A stretch of DNA of 64,000 nucleotides from Iris pallida (Eukaryota > Streptophyta > Magnoliopsida > Asparagales > Iridaceae): NCBI GenBank assembly GCA_029216955.1, contig JANAVB010031417.1:22661079-22725078 (forward strand). Direction: 5' to 3'. The first letter of the stretch is position 1. The number at the start of each line of letters is the position of its first letter. Below, piece after piece: positions 12,725-22,669 of this stretch. The notes beneath the pieces were generated by a model that worked only from the letters and a program-made list of their open reading frames with translations, made no database searches and was not told the origin of the DNA. The translations under genes and the position numbers were made by a program.

Positions 12725-13580
12725 TACGTGTCGTAGGTGTCCATAGGTGTCCACCACGACACGACACAACGTGTCCAAGAGTGAAAAATCCCAATCGGGT
12801 AAATTCCAGACACTGCAGTGTCACAGCGTCGTGCAGAGATGCACACGCGTGTAGGACACGACACATGTGTCCATGTGTCTCGTGGTCGTGTCCCTAGGTT
12901 CGCCTAGGGTTGGTCTAGGTGTCCCACAGCCTGAAACGTGTCCAAGTGTCGTACAGTGTCGTGTCCAAGCCCGTATCAGAGCCTAAATTCCTCGTGTGCG
13001 CTGTCAGTGCAAATTCGATGCACACACGAATTCGTGTCTGACACAACACTAGAAGACACGAAATTTGGGGGGCATGTTCGCAGACATTGCCCCCTCGTGT
13101 CCACCAAGTGTCACCCCTCCACGTGTCGTGTCGTGTCCTGCGTGAGCCCCGAACAGCAGGGGACAGAACGCGGGCATGGTGCGGTCTCGTGCAGCGAGGA
13201 CAGAGCCTCGTGGACACGACACACGCATCGATACATGTCGTGCTCGTGTCAGGGTGTAGCCTAGGTCCAGGGCTAGGGTTTAGGCCTGACACTTTGTGTC
13301 CACGTCGTGTCTAGACACGACACGAAGGCCGTGTCAGTGCGTGTTTAACACTGTGTGCAGTGTAGTGTATGGTCAGTGCGTGTCAGATTTCTAACTCGAT
13401 ACGACACGAGGTGTCACGAAACTCGAGGGGGGGCTTGTCAGAGGGTGCCCCCACCTCTGTGCCAAGTGGCATGTGTCCACGTGTCCAATTCGTGGAGAAA
13501 ATAGTGTGGGTAGCAGGGGACAGTGCACTGTATGTGCACAGCATGTTCGTATCCATTTTGGACACGGACACGACACGATA
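12725..13580. promoter_or_regulatory. GTGTC/GACAC word-saturated zone in minus-strand LTR
   Basis: I count about 43 occurrences in about 855 bp, where about 1.7 are expected. Several are doubled or tripled, as in GACACGACAC and GTGTCGTGTCGTGTCC. It lies at the position equivalent to 6761-7395 in family 1, yet the two stretches do not align base by base. The word density is conserved better than the sequence. Confidence 0.65.
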
Positions 13581-14076
13581 ACGTGCTCAATCCTAGGGTT
13601 TCATGTCTAGCATGCTAAGGGCTACCCAAATGTGTAATTTGTTTTGGAAAACAACAACTTTTATTCCTAAGTGGCATTTCACCAAATACTGTAATTAAAA
13701 CACAGATACGTGTCCGATACGGACACCAAACCAAACCTATTTCCTACAAAACTTGACCCACAGCTAGGGTATACCTATATGCATGCAACCATGAAGATAA
13801 AACACAATATTAACAAGATTTGCGAATATTTACCTATTGAGTGAAAACTCAAGAAAATACCAAGGTAGGGGGGTGTCCTCTTCAAATAATGATGCCCAAA
13901 ATGCTATACAACCTAGCTAGCTAGCTCCCCTTAGCACCATCAATGGTAGGGGATCCCAATGCAAGAAACTAGGCTCAATTTGGAGTTAAAATGGTTAAAT
14001 GGTGAAGGGTTGAAGTTGTAGGAAAAACTAGGTTTTAAGTGTAATGAAAAGAGGCTTGAATGAAGGGGGGGTGTGA

Positions 14077-14083
14077 TTATATA
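14077..14083 (-). promoter_or_regulatory. Putative LTR TATA box
   Basis: On the minus strand this reads TATATAA in the context CCCCCTCTATATAATC, followed by a leader. It corresponds in position to the TATA-like site at 6412 in family 1. Confidence 0.45.
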
Positions 14084-14669
14084 GAGGGGGTAGGGTTGGG
14101 CTGCCATGGGAAGGGTATGGGTAGATATTAGGGTTCCTTTCCACCTAGCAAACTTAGCCCTTAAGGTTTTGACTAAGGGGATAGATATTTCTAGGTTTCT
14201 AAAATATCTAAAAAGTAACATATCTAGATATTATCTAACTAGATAGTTACACATAAGCTAACATCCTCTACTTAGTCTTCTAGGTTAGTTGCTAACCTCT
14301 AGATTAGTGCTAAACTAGGTTAGGAGCCAACATGACACTTAACAACTAATTAAATAATAATAAATTACATAAATCCAAATAAATTCTAATAAATTACCAA
14401 AATACCCTTTTGACTAAAAAGTGGTAATTTGATGTCCTAATCACATGGTTAGGCTTACATGGTCATGGTTAGTCTCTAGGTTATGAAATCTCTAGGGTTT
14501 ACACTAGGGTTATACTAGTAAAATCACAAAGTCATAAGTCGTGACTTAGAAAACAGTTTTAAACTATCTAAAAATCACCAAAATTCATAACATGACTAAA
14601 TCACCATTATTTAATAATAAAAATAATAAATTTTCAAAATATATCAATTTCAGAAAATTGGGTGTTACA

Positions 14670-16233
14670 TAACGAGACTGCCTGTGACTGGAAATTCTCC
14701 ATGAACTATAGCTAGAACTAGTCATTAGCCTAATCCATGTTCAGTGCGAATCCCTGACCGTGGGAAACCAGGGAGTCACGTCCTAGACATGATGCCAGAC
14801 AGGACAAATGGATTTCATAAGCAAGCAAGCAGGAACACCCACGGTGTCAGAGTTGGTTATACAAGTCAAGTTAGCCGTCGCAACAGCATCAAGTCAAGTC
14901 AAGTTACAAGTCAAGAGTGCGCCGCCACGGGCCACTATCAAGTTATCAGGTTACAAGTCAAGGATGCACCCCATCGGGTCACTATCATGAAGATCAGAGA
15001 GTACTAGGATCATAAATCACAGAAATCATGAAGACCGTACTAGTTGTAGCAATTACTGAAAATTGTGTCAGGTCGTATTGGATCAAGATAGTCGTGCTGT
15101 GTGGAACAAGATCTCAAAAACTAATCCATAAAAGAGAAGCCAAGCTTAAAGAAATAAAACCAAAACTCCAAGAGCCAATGGTTTGCGCAAGGGGTCAGGG
15201 GGTTGGATTGCGCAGGGTGTCAGCTGCGCAGGGTGCCGAGTGCGCAGGGGCACCGGGCGCAGGGTTGGGTGGCGCATAGGGCCAAGGGCACGGGGGGCCA
15301 ACTGTGCAGGGGTATAGGTGGCGCATGAGCAGACTGCGCATGGATGGATGGCGCATGAGCAGACTGCGCATGAGCAGACTGCGCATGGATGGATGGCGCA
15401 TGAACAGACTACGCATGAGCAGACTGAGCATGGATGGATGCGCGCTGGGGTTGAGCGCAGTTCGCCAAGGGGCAAGCAGCGCGGTCGGCGCTGCGCTAAA
15501 GAGCGCAGGCCGAGAGGGGGATGCGCAGTCCAGCACTGCGCTAAAGAGCGCAGGCTGCAGTCTTCGTCTCCAGGCCGAGAGCAAGCATCAAGAACACCAA
15601 AATTCCATTCTTCATATCTTGGTCAAATCAAAGCCAAATCTAGATTTTCAAAGTTCTAACTTGAGTAAAATTGAGTTCTCTTCCACATGGAAGCATCAAA
15701 ACCCACAAAAACCCAATTAAAATAGATCAAAACCATGTAAATCCGAAAATAGAGAGAACTTAGATCTAGAATAATGGAGACTCCAAATCACAAAATGTTA
15801 AGTTCTAATGTTGATCTCCATGGCCTAATCTAGCTAATGGACAAATAAAAAGTGGTTCTCATGTGGTGGCAAGGTGCACTTGCCTATAGTGTTGGTGAGT
15901 TGTGTAGAGGAAGGAAGAAGAAGATGAAGAAATAAATAAAAGAGTAAAAAGGAGAGAGAAAAGGTTGGTAGGGTTTTAATGAGGGTGGGTTGTGTTGAGT
16001 TGAGGGTGGAGCATAGGGTAAGGTGTTCCTAGCATATTAAACCAAACCAAAACAGTCATTCTCTACGAAATAAAACCAAGCCATGCCAAAACCCGTTTTA
16101 CGAGTAAACCAAAAATCTGCAAGTCGAGACAAAATACAATTACAGGCCAGAATCTGAGAAAAATAAAAATACAGGTCCAGGATACATACAAGCTTAACCA
16201 AAAAAATACGTGTTCTGAGATATGGGTGTTACA
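14670..16233 (-). mobile_element. Minus-strand family-2 LTR, 5' part only
   Basis: The minus strand starts TGTAACACCC ATATCTCAG at 16233, like the solo LTR at 37897. The segment 14740-15000 is the reverse complement of a region similar to 39650-40000 (CGCCGTGG-GCACTC repeats, then the GGACGGGGATCCCTGA-like block). It is truncated at its 3' side by the LTR ending at 14669. It is inserted in the Copia element, with probable TSD GCTTC at 16234-16238. No coding sequence is present. Short repetitive ORFs between 15146 and 15720 follow from the GCGCA-rich zone. Confidence 0.75.
15184..15553. promoter_or_regulatory. GCGCA word-saturated zone in family-2 LTR
   Basis: About 16 GCGCA occur in 370 bp, mostly as TGCGCA or GGCGCA. 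They are partly arranged in a loose tandem of GCGCATGAGCAGACT and GCGCATGGATGGATG units (15320-15440) and otherwise scattered. The other family-2 LTR in this window (37897 onward) has a different word, GCCGCAT, in its middle. Confidence 0.6.
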
Positions 16234-17434
16234 GCTTCTGATCACTTCGGTACGACATATCAATTATAGGAAGATCATGATACCCGTATCGAGTGAGCAT
16301 CTTCTCTATGTAATGAGATTGTGACAGTGCCAATCCAGTGTCTGTCCGGATGATCTTGAGTCCCAAGATAACATCAGCATCCCCCAAGTCCTTCATACTG
16401 AATTTTGTCGAGAGGAACTTCTTTGTCTCAGTGACACAGCATATATCCGTACCTAGGATTAGCATGTCGTCCACGTACAGACAAACGATGACTCCTCTTC
16501 CGTCAGCAAATTTAGTATAGACATACTTGTCTGTTTCGCTGACCCTGTAGCCGTTTGACCTTAGAACTTTGTCAAACTTCTCATGCCATATTTTGGGAGC
16601 TTGCTTTAAGCCGTATAGAGATTTTACCAACTTGCAGACTTTGTCTTCTAGACCTCTGACGACAAATCCTTATGGCTGTTGCATATAAATCTCCTCGGTC
16701 AGCTCGCCATTCAGGAATGCTATTTTTACATCCATCTGGTGTATCACCAGTTTGTGTATTATCGCAAGGGCAATTAACAATCTGATGGTTGTCATCCGTG
16801 CTACTGGAGCATATGTATCAAAGTAGTCGATCCCCTGCTTTTGAGAAAATTTCTTGGCCACTAGCCTGGCCTTGAACTTGTCAATGGTTCCATCAGCTTT
16901 CATCTTCTTCTTGAAGATCCACTTGCATCCGACGGGTTTTGCTCCTTTGGGTAAATCAACTAACACCCATGTGTTATTGGAGGTAATTGAGTCAATTTTA
17001 TTGTCTATTACCTCCTTCCGGAAGACAGCATCTCTGGTCTTTATCGCCTCATCATAGGTAAGCGGATCTGCTTCCACATGATAGGTGATGAAGTCATCTC
17101 CGAAGCTCTTCGGCCTCCTTGCTCGCTTCGTCGACGGCTTAGCGAGTTCTGGTTCAATTGTTGTTTCTCCACCAACAACTTCATCTTGGACTACGGGCTC
17201 ATATGACATCTCCATCTCATTTGTACCTATATCATTCTTCGAAATATCTGGGAGAACAATATTTTTGTGTCTTGCAAACTTGTCTTCAAAATATTCAGCA
17301 TCGCGAGATTCGATGATATGATTTGAATCAATGTCAAAGAATCTTCGAGCATCACTCTTCTCAGCATACCCCAAGAAAATCGCCTTCGTAGTCCTTGTCC
17401 ACAGCTTCTGAATCTTCAGATCTTGGAGCTTCAC
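16234..17434 (-). pseudogene. Copia reverse transcriptase (RVT_2), interrupted and truncated
   Basis: The upstream part (to 16670) carries the integrase C-terminal linker and the RT N-terminus, with Copia signatures GCKWIFKKK, YAPVARMTTIR and HQMDVKIAFLNGEL. After an in-frame TAA near 16670 the frame continues with SLYGLKQAPKIWHEKF and the catalytic box CLYVDDMLILG; YVDD is encoded at 16466-16477. The reading ends about 25 residues after the KMLTRYGYHD motif, exactly where the family-2 LTR begins. RT would copy element RNA in cytoplasmic particles. This copy is dead because of the stop and the loss of RNase H. Confidence 0.9.
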
Positions 17435-17449
17435 ATAAGCCAGACACTC

Positions 17450-18124
17450 CTACACTCGAATGGCATTCAAGTTAAGTCTGACTTTGAACCAGAGTCCATA
17501 AGGAGTTATGTCAGAAGTTGCATAAGGCACTCTATTCAGAATGAAAGTGGCCGTTAATGCAGCTTCTCCCCAATAGCATTTTGGAAGACCTGCAGTTAGC
17601 AGCATTGAGTTCATTATTTCTGTAAACGTTCGGTTCTTCCTCTCTGCTACTCCGTTAGATTGAGGATAATACGGAGCAGTAGTCTCGTAGATGGTTCCAT
17701 GTTCTTTGCAGAATGATACGAATTCATGAGACCGATATTCTCCGCCTCGATCACTTCTTAACCTCTTGAGTTGTTGTCCAGTTTGCCGTTCAGCTTCGGC
17801 CCTGAACTCCTTGAACTTCTCGAACGCTTCGTCTTTGGATTTGAGCAAGTAGACGAATGCGTATTTAGAGAAGTCATCGATGAAGGTTATGAAATACTTC
17901 ATCCCGGCTTTTGTAGAGAATTATTTGAAGTCACAGATATCAGAGTGAACCAACTCCAGAAGATCTGTGCTTCGATTGACCCAATGAAAGATTTTTCTAG
18001 TGATCTTTGTCTGAGCACATACTTCACATTTCTCTACCTTACCCCCACACTTGGAGATAAGTCCTAGACTAGACATTTTGTTTATTCTTTTACAATGAAC
18101 ATGTCCTAGCCTATTATGCCACAA
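17450..18124 (-). pseudogene. Copia integrase: GAG-pre-integrase and catalytic core
   Basis: The region 17921-18124 encodes the zinc-binding pre-integrase part (WHNRLGH, then CEVCAQTK) and reaches the first catalytic aspartate in HSDICDF before a stop. 17450-17902 continues with FIDDFSKYAFVYLL, LRSDRGGEY (second Asp) and NGVAERKNRT (Glu), giving a D,D-35-E arrangement. A TAG at 17450 interrupts the VxECLAYVKL join to the downstream reading. That stop and the Glu beside it fit G-to-A changes from Trp-Gly codons. The family function is inserting the cDNA into chromosomes. Confidence 0.9.
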
Positions 18125-18355
18125 CTCAAGAGAGTAATCAGAAAGAGCGATTGCATTAATTTTATTAGACTGATTTACAAGCTAAATTTTAAACATTCCT
18201 TCGGTTTGATAAGCCTTTCCGAAGTATGTTCCATTCTTGGACATCACCATCTGACCAGCATTGATGTCCATCCTCAAGCCTGCGTTGCTAAGCAGACTTC
18301 CAAAGATCAGGTAGGTTCTTGGCAATCATTGGAACATGCTTTACTCCTTGGAGCG

Positions 18356-18988
18356 TCAGAGTGTTCCCGGAATGAGTTTTAGCTCCACTGTCCCGATCCC
18401 CAGAACTTCAGCTTGGGCCTGGTTCGCCATGACAACCTTCTCAGAAGTTGGCTGGTACGTGACGAACCATTCCCTCTCAGAACAGACATGGCAAGTCGCA
18501 CCGGTGTCTATCCACCAGTCAGAGTCAGCCCCCACAGTTGTGATCTGAGCGATCATAGCAACGAGGTTAGAAACCAAAGAAACCTTACTAGGCTTACCTT
18601 TCTCTGATTGTTTGGACTTAGATCTGCATTCACTCTTGTAATGGCCTTTCTTGCCACAATTGAAGCAAGTCACGTTGGACTTGGACTTCTGTTGCTTGAA
18701 TGAAGGACCCTTCACTTTCAGATTAGTGGAATCATTCTTTTTGTGATGAGAAGCCGCCTGCTTCCCCTTGGGCTCTCTCGTCTGCACCAGATTGGCCTTG
18801 GCCAACTGTTTGGACAGAGTGTCCATCTTCTGTTGAGAACGCATCTTGTCCTCAACATGGATCTCTTGAAAGAGATCTTCCAAGCTGATATCCAGCTTCT
18901 TCCGGTACATTCTTGCGTAGAATGTACTCCATCCTGCGGGAAGTTTAGAGACAATTCCTCCAACGACAAACTTGTAGACGAGGGACAT
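18356..18988 (-). pseudogene. Copia Gag C-terminus with zinc knuckle and aspartic protease
   Basis: 210 residues in the same frame as the upstream gag segment, separated from it only by a TAA (18992-18994). It contains the gag tail, one knuckle CFNCGKKGHYKSEC, and the protease active site in WWIDTGATCHVC (DTG near 18500-18508). The protein-like reading then changes frame near 18360: LTLQGVKHVPMIAKN follows in another frame down to about 18290. Between 18125 and 18290 the protease-to-integrase linker is recognisable only in part. Confidence 0.88.
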
Positions 18989-18991
18989 ATT

Positions 18992-19468
18992 TTAGTCTTC
19001 TAGCTTCTGGCGCAGCTTCAAGAACTCTTTTACCTGAGGCAGCATTGCCTTCTCGTCTTCGAAAAGCCACTTATGGTACTTCTCAATGATGAAGATTTTC
19101 GATCTATTGTCGTCGTCTTCATACAGCTTTCCCAATGACTCCCAGATATCACTGGCAGAAGGATTTTTGGAGTATGACTCTGCCAGGGAGTCCTCCATTG
19201 CATTCAGAATCAATAGCCTACAAAGACTATTGTTCCTTCTCCATTTGGTCAATTTGACTTGTGCAGCAGCAATGGCATCTGCTGTACCACCTTCTGGAGT
19301 CGTCGGTCCTTCTGGAATCGTTGGTTCAGTCTCAATCAGCACATGATCGACGTCCACCAGTTGTAGATTGAGGGTGATTTTTCTCTTCCATATTTGGAAG
19401 TGTTCTCCGTCGAACTTTTCCAGTTTGTTAAAGCTGGTATCGAGGAGAGAGGCACGAGAGTTTTCCAT
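18992..19468 (-). pseudogene. Copia Gag N-terminal part
   Basis: 158 residues starting MENSRASLLD with FDGEHFQIWKRKI, the usual start of Copia Gag (UBN2/gag-polypeptide type), then ALAESYSKN-like and DIWESLGKLYE blocks. The ATG at 19468 lies 22 bp downstream of the 5' LTR end on the minus strand, which is unusually close. A single TAA separates it from the rest of Gag, so this was one gag-pol reading frame before decay. Confidence 0.88.
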
Positions 19469-19490
19469 TGTGCTGGTCTAGCTTTGAGAT

Positions 19491-20643
19491 TGTTAGAACC
19501 GGAGCACAATTTTTAATAGAAAACAGAATGAAACAGTTGTAAGAACAACGTTCCAATGCAACGCTTCAAGGAAGGTGCGTAACAGAGATCCATGAAGGAT
19601 TCTGGAATACGAAAATCTAAGAAGATTTCGTAAACGTAGCAAACGATATCAGTGCTTCTAAGAAGAAGATGCTGGCCCAATTGCTAAAGGCAGCAGTGAA
19701 GGTGATAGGCGAAAGATGGACGGTGGTGGCCTGCTGGGGTGTCAAAAACACTAGTGCTCAAAGTCAGATCCGCCTACACGGTCAGCTTCCAGGAACCAGC
19801 AAGTTCGAATGAACTCTGGAAAATTGCTCTAAGACGGACTGCTCGGAACGATGATGGACTTCGGTTGCACGAGGAAGGACGCGGTGCGCAGCAGCTCTCT
19901 CTTCTCTTTTCGTGAATTTTCTGAAGTCTTAGAAGTGTACTGTGAGAGAAGAGAGGCTCTGAATATATAGCTACTGATGTAACTATCCAGATCCGAAATG
20001 TGTGCTACGATATAATGTCAGATCCACAAATCCAGGATCAGTTATGAATCAGTCAGAACGTGGAAAGCCACGAACTGCGCGAGTTGCGCCAATTTTACGA
20101 GCTGCGCGCGCGCCTTCAGCGCGTACTGCGCATGCGGCGCAAGCTGGCGCAACCCGCGCAACCCAGCACACCTGCGCAACTCGCGTAACCTGGCGCAACC
20201 TGCGCAACTCGCGCAACCTGGCGCACCTGTGCAACTCGCGCAACTCGCGCAACCTGGCGCAACCTGGCGCACCTGCGCAACTCGCGCAACCTGTGCAAAA
20301 TGCGCCAACAAAATGCCACATTACGCCTCATGAGCCCATGAGCCCGAGTCCGAGTTCGAGTCCGAGTCCGAGTCGCTAAGCCCCTACGGGGCTTAGTCCC
20401 AATGGAAATTAATTTCCCAATAGCAAAAAGCATGAATTCTTTTCTTGGAGCCTTATCCTTACCTCTTAGTAAAATCACCCACATGGTTTCCTCCTTAGGG
20501 TCACCACCCCATGTGCATATCCTAACAATACATACTCATATATATGTTGAGATAACTCATGGTGCTTTTCCAATGTGGGACTAAACTTTACAAAGCATGT
20601 TGAGAGCAAGCTCTCTTCATGTCAAGGAGCAAGAGCACCAACA
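19491..20643 (-). repeat. Copia 5' LTR (1153 bp)
   Basis: On the minus strand it starts TGTTGGTGCTC at 20643 and ends GGTTCTAACA at 19491. It includes AGTCCCACATTGG, a segment frequent near the start of plant Copia LTRs, a CTCGGACTCGGACTCG repeat (20343-20377) and a GCGCA-saturated zone (20075-20306). The 22 bp between LTR end and gag ATG contain no TGGTATCAGAGC primer site. The 3' LTR is not in the window, so the ends rest on TG/CA and context only. Confidence 0.75.
20075..20306. promoter_or_regulatory. GCGCA word-saturated zone in Copia LTR
   Basis: About 15 GCGCA in 232 bp, many as CTCGCGCAA, CTGGCGCAA or CTGCGCAA in irregular order. It is the same core word as in the family-2 LTR at 15184-15553, although the two elements are unrelated. 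Confidence 0.6.
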
Positions 20644-21060
20644 ATTTCTATGTGATATTAGGTACAAGACAATGTCTTTTCTAGATGGTAAGACTGTATT
20701 CATAAAGGACAATGAAGTAAGAAAATTTTCTCCAATGCAAAAGTACTGAAATATTTACTTTTTTTTTAACTTGGAAGGTAAAGTATTAAGATATTTACTT
20801 TTGTTCCAACTTTTAAGACAACTACTCATCTTCTTTCTTTTTTCTAATATTTTTTATTCATAATTGATGACATAGAAGAGAAGACATTGTCAAGTGCATT
20901 GTCTAGAACAAGACAATCAACTTCACATTGTCTTCTTTATCTTTTGTCACATAAACTTCACAATTGCATTGGAAAAGAACTTCTGAATAAAATTTTGTCA
21001 TTCCTATGTGGCAACAACTTTTTTCCAAGGTCACAATAGGGTTGGAGATGCTCTTACAAA
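20644..21060. mobile_element. Possible MITE remnant
   Basis: The right end reads GGTTGGAGATGCTCTTAC, whose reverse complement (AGAGCATCTCCAACC) is a frequent terminus of plant MITEs. The left boundary is blurred by the Copia LTR, whose end AGAGCACCAACA looks similar. The interior is AT-rich with several near-inverted ACAATGTCTT/AAGACATTGT words. No coding region is present. Confidence 0.3.
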
Positions 21061-21370
21061 CAGATAAAATTCGGAACGTCAAAAGTTCAAGTATAAATTG
21101 ACTCACTACAAATAAAATATATTAAAATTTTCGGTTAAATATTTAAAAAATAAAAAGATTGAGTAGAAATTTTACATCCTTAAATATGTTGTCAATTTTG
21201 GTTAATTAAACAGATTTCCATCACGTGTTTTTGCCAATTTTTTCAATAATCCATACGGAACACGTTTAAAACTTCGTTTACTTAAAATTTACGTACTGAT
21301 TCAAATCTTTCAAAAGTACGCAAGTATTATACGTTAAAATTCGCGTATAATACGAGTTTTATTCGGGTGA
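21061..21370. other. Intergenic, nothing recognised
   Basis: About 310 bp of AT-rich sequence without a supported ORF, inverted repeat or motif. Confidence 0.5.
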
Positions 21371-21643
21371 TTGCTAACAAGGCTCGTGAGAGTGGAAATG
21401 GTTAGGATATCTGGACTAGAGGAGATGAGAGGGAGGAGGAGGATTAAGAGGGACTCGTGCGCCTCCACCACGTTGACCGGCACAACGACGTCCAAGACCA
21501 GCGATGGCGGTGGAGGCAACTCCTCCGTCGGCTCGTCGCCGAGGCCGGTAGATATGTTGTGGTGGTAGAGATGAGGGTCAAGGGGAATCTTATCGACATG
21601 GTAGATCACCTCGAGACGAGGCTACTAAGGTTAATTAAGTAGC
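21371..21643 (+). pseudogene. Possible low-copy gene relic (GC-rich island)
   Basis: A GC-rich stretch in AT-rich surroundings. One frame (from 21457) ends with VVVVEMRVKGNLIDMVDHLE, which looks protein-like but matches no family I can name. No start, splice site or second exon can be supported. It may be a decayed fragment of a host gene or chance. Confidence 0.2.
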
Positions 21644-21697
21644 GCTCTTACGTGTTTATATAAGATTAAGGCTTAATTATCTTCAAGATAGTTAAAA

Positions 21698-21916
21698 GGC
21701 TTAATTGTAATTTGATACCCTCAATGTTTCAGTTTTTCAATCTGATACCCTCAACTATTTCAGTTTTAAACTTGATATCTTAGTTTCAACTATTTTGTTT
21801 TGTTTTGGATATCAAATTAAAATTAATTAAATAATTGATGGTATCAAGTTTATGTATATGAAAGTTTAGGGTATTAAGTTTAAAAACTGAAATATTGAGC
21901 AAGTTGCAATTAAGCC
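21698..21916. mobile_element. MITE with 9-bp TSD (Mutator-type)
   Basis: Termini GGCTTAATTGTAATTTG and, inverted, GGCTTAATTGCAACTTG; the inverted arms continue through CCCTCAA and TTTCAGTTTTT. It is flanked by TAGTTAAAA at 21689-21697 and 21917-21925. A 9-bp duplication is typical of Mutator-like transposases. 219 bp, non-coding. Confidence 0.8.
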
Positions 21917-21925
21917 TAGTTAAAA

Positions 21926-22199
21926 AAATATTCTAGAAAAAAGTAGTGACCATGAGCTATTAGTAACGTTGTCATAATAACACAGATACGAAATGCAGAG
22001 CCGTCTCTGCCATGGTACCAACTTAGACTTGTGCGTTTGGTCCCATAATTTAAGGTGTCTTATATATATATATATAAGAAAATAAATCAATCTCCTTAAT
22101 TATTTAATTGATCCAAGATCCCATGATTTAAGAGGAACAACAATCATATAATTTTTTTGATTATTTAATTGATTTAGGGTCTCATGATATAAGGGGGAG
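21926..22199. other. Intergenic, short TA run
   Basis: AT-rich, with a TA run at about 22060-22076 and two similar phrases containing CCCATGATTTAAG/CTCATGATATAAG. No gene seen. Confidence 0.5.
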
Positions 22200-22660
22200 A
22201 ACAATCACCTCCTTTCAGTCATAACCTCAGAGACCTAGCAATTTTTGACTTTGCAGAGACTTTGAGAAGGGGAAGAAGAAGAAGAAGAAGAAGAAGAGAA
22301 GCCCAACGAGCAGCGAGAAGAAGAAACACAGGAAAGGGCTCAAAACAAAGGAATAATCGACCGCGGCCATGGCCAACAAGAGATCTCCAGTTCAAGTGTC
22401 TAGTTTTTTGTATGCAGAATGTTATCAGACTCTTTTCGATCGTTTTCGAAGTGTAGGACTGCACAGAAAAGTTTTGCTCTAAGAAGCCATCTATATATGT
22501 GTGTGCGTGTTTCTGAGTAGTTTCAGAAAACTCGTAGCAACTCGGATAATAACGTTGTTATGTTCGTGTTCGATATCTGTATTTGTCATCGTTGTATATT
22601 TTCGTAGCCTTATGAAGGAAACTAATATAGACGTACAATTAGGTGCTTCCAGATGATACT
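22200..22660 (+). pseudogene. Possible 3' end of a degenerate lysine-rich gene
   Basis: A GAA-rich run (22266-22300) precedes a reading rich in Lys/Glu/Arg that stops near 22350-22402, followed by a long T-rich stretch resembling a plant 3' UTR. There is no upstream exon, domain or conserved motif. GAA microsatellite expansion alone could explain it. Confidence 0.15.
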
Positions 22661-22669
22661 ATATTGAAA

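Larger units (their letters stand above)
10229..14669 (-). mobile_element. Minus-strand LTR related to family 1, truncated by the family-1 insertion
   Basis: Read on the minus strand it starts TGTAACACCC at 14669. It ends at 10229 inside a segment matching the family-1 LTR around 9750-9790 (GGACCTGTTGAAAATNTT), so roughly its last 440 bp are missing in this window. It is diverged from family 1 along most of its length but keeps the order of zones: AT-rich start, TATA box, GTGTC zone, TTGAC zone, CATG-rich zone. No coding region is present. It is inserted in the family-2 LTR to its right, with probable TSD TAACG at 14670-14674. The small ORFs across the CA repeat are artefacts. Confidence 0.8.
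16234..20643 (-). mobile_element. Copia LTR retrotransposon, truncated in RT and decayed
   Basis: On the minus strand the order is 5' LTR (20643-19491), gag (19468), zinc knuckle and protease, GAG-pre-integrase, integrase core, and RT, ending at 16234 where a family-2 LTR was inserted. The order PR-IN-RT identifies Ty1/Copia. The rest of RT, RNase H and the 3' LTR would lie beyond the nested insertions to the left, outside the window. Stops at 18992, 17921, 17450 and 16670 and a frameshift near 18360 make it non-functional. Confidence 0.92.

Noticed and set aside
15146..15720. Long overlapping ORFs with Met-Ser-Arg-Leu-Arg or Cys-Ala-Val repeats
   Set aside because: They come from the GCGCA-rich repeat zone in an LTR and occur on both strands.
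20075..20306. CRISPR-like regularly repeated motif
   Set aside because: The words are irregularly spaced and have no unique spacers of constant length; the context is a plant LTR.
20042..20484. Cys/Ala/Arg-rich ORFs on both strands
   Set aside because: They result from the GCGCAA-rich zone and the CTCGGA repeat in the Copia LTR.
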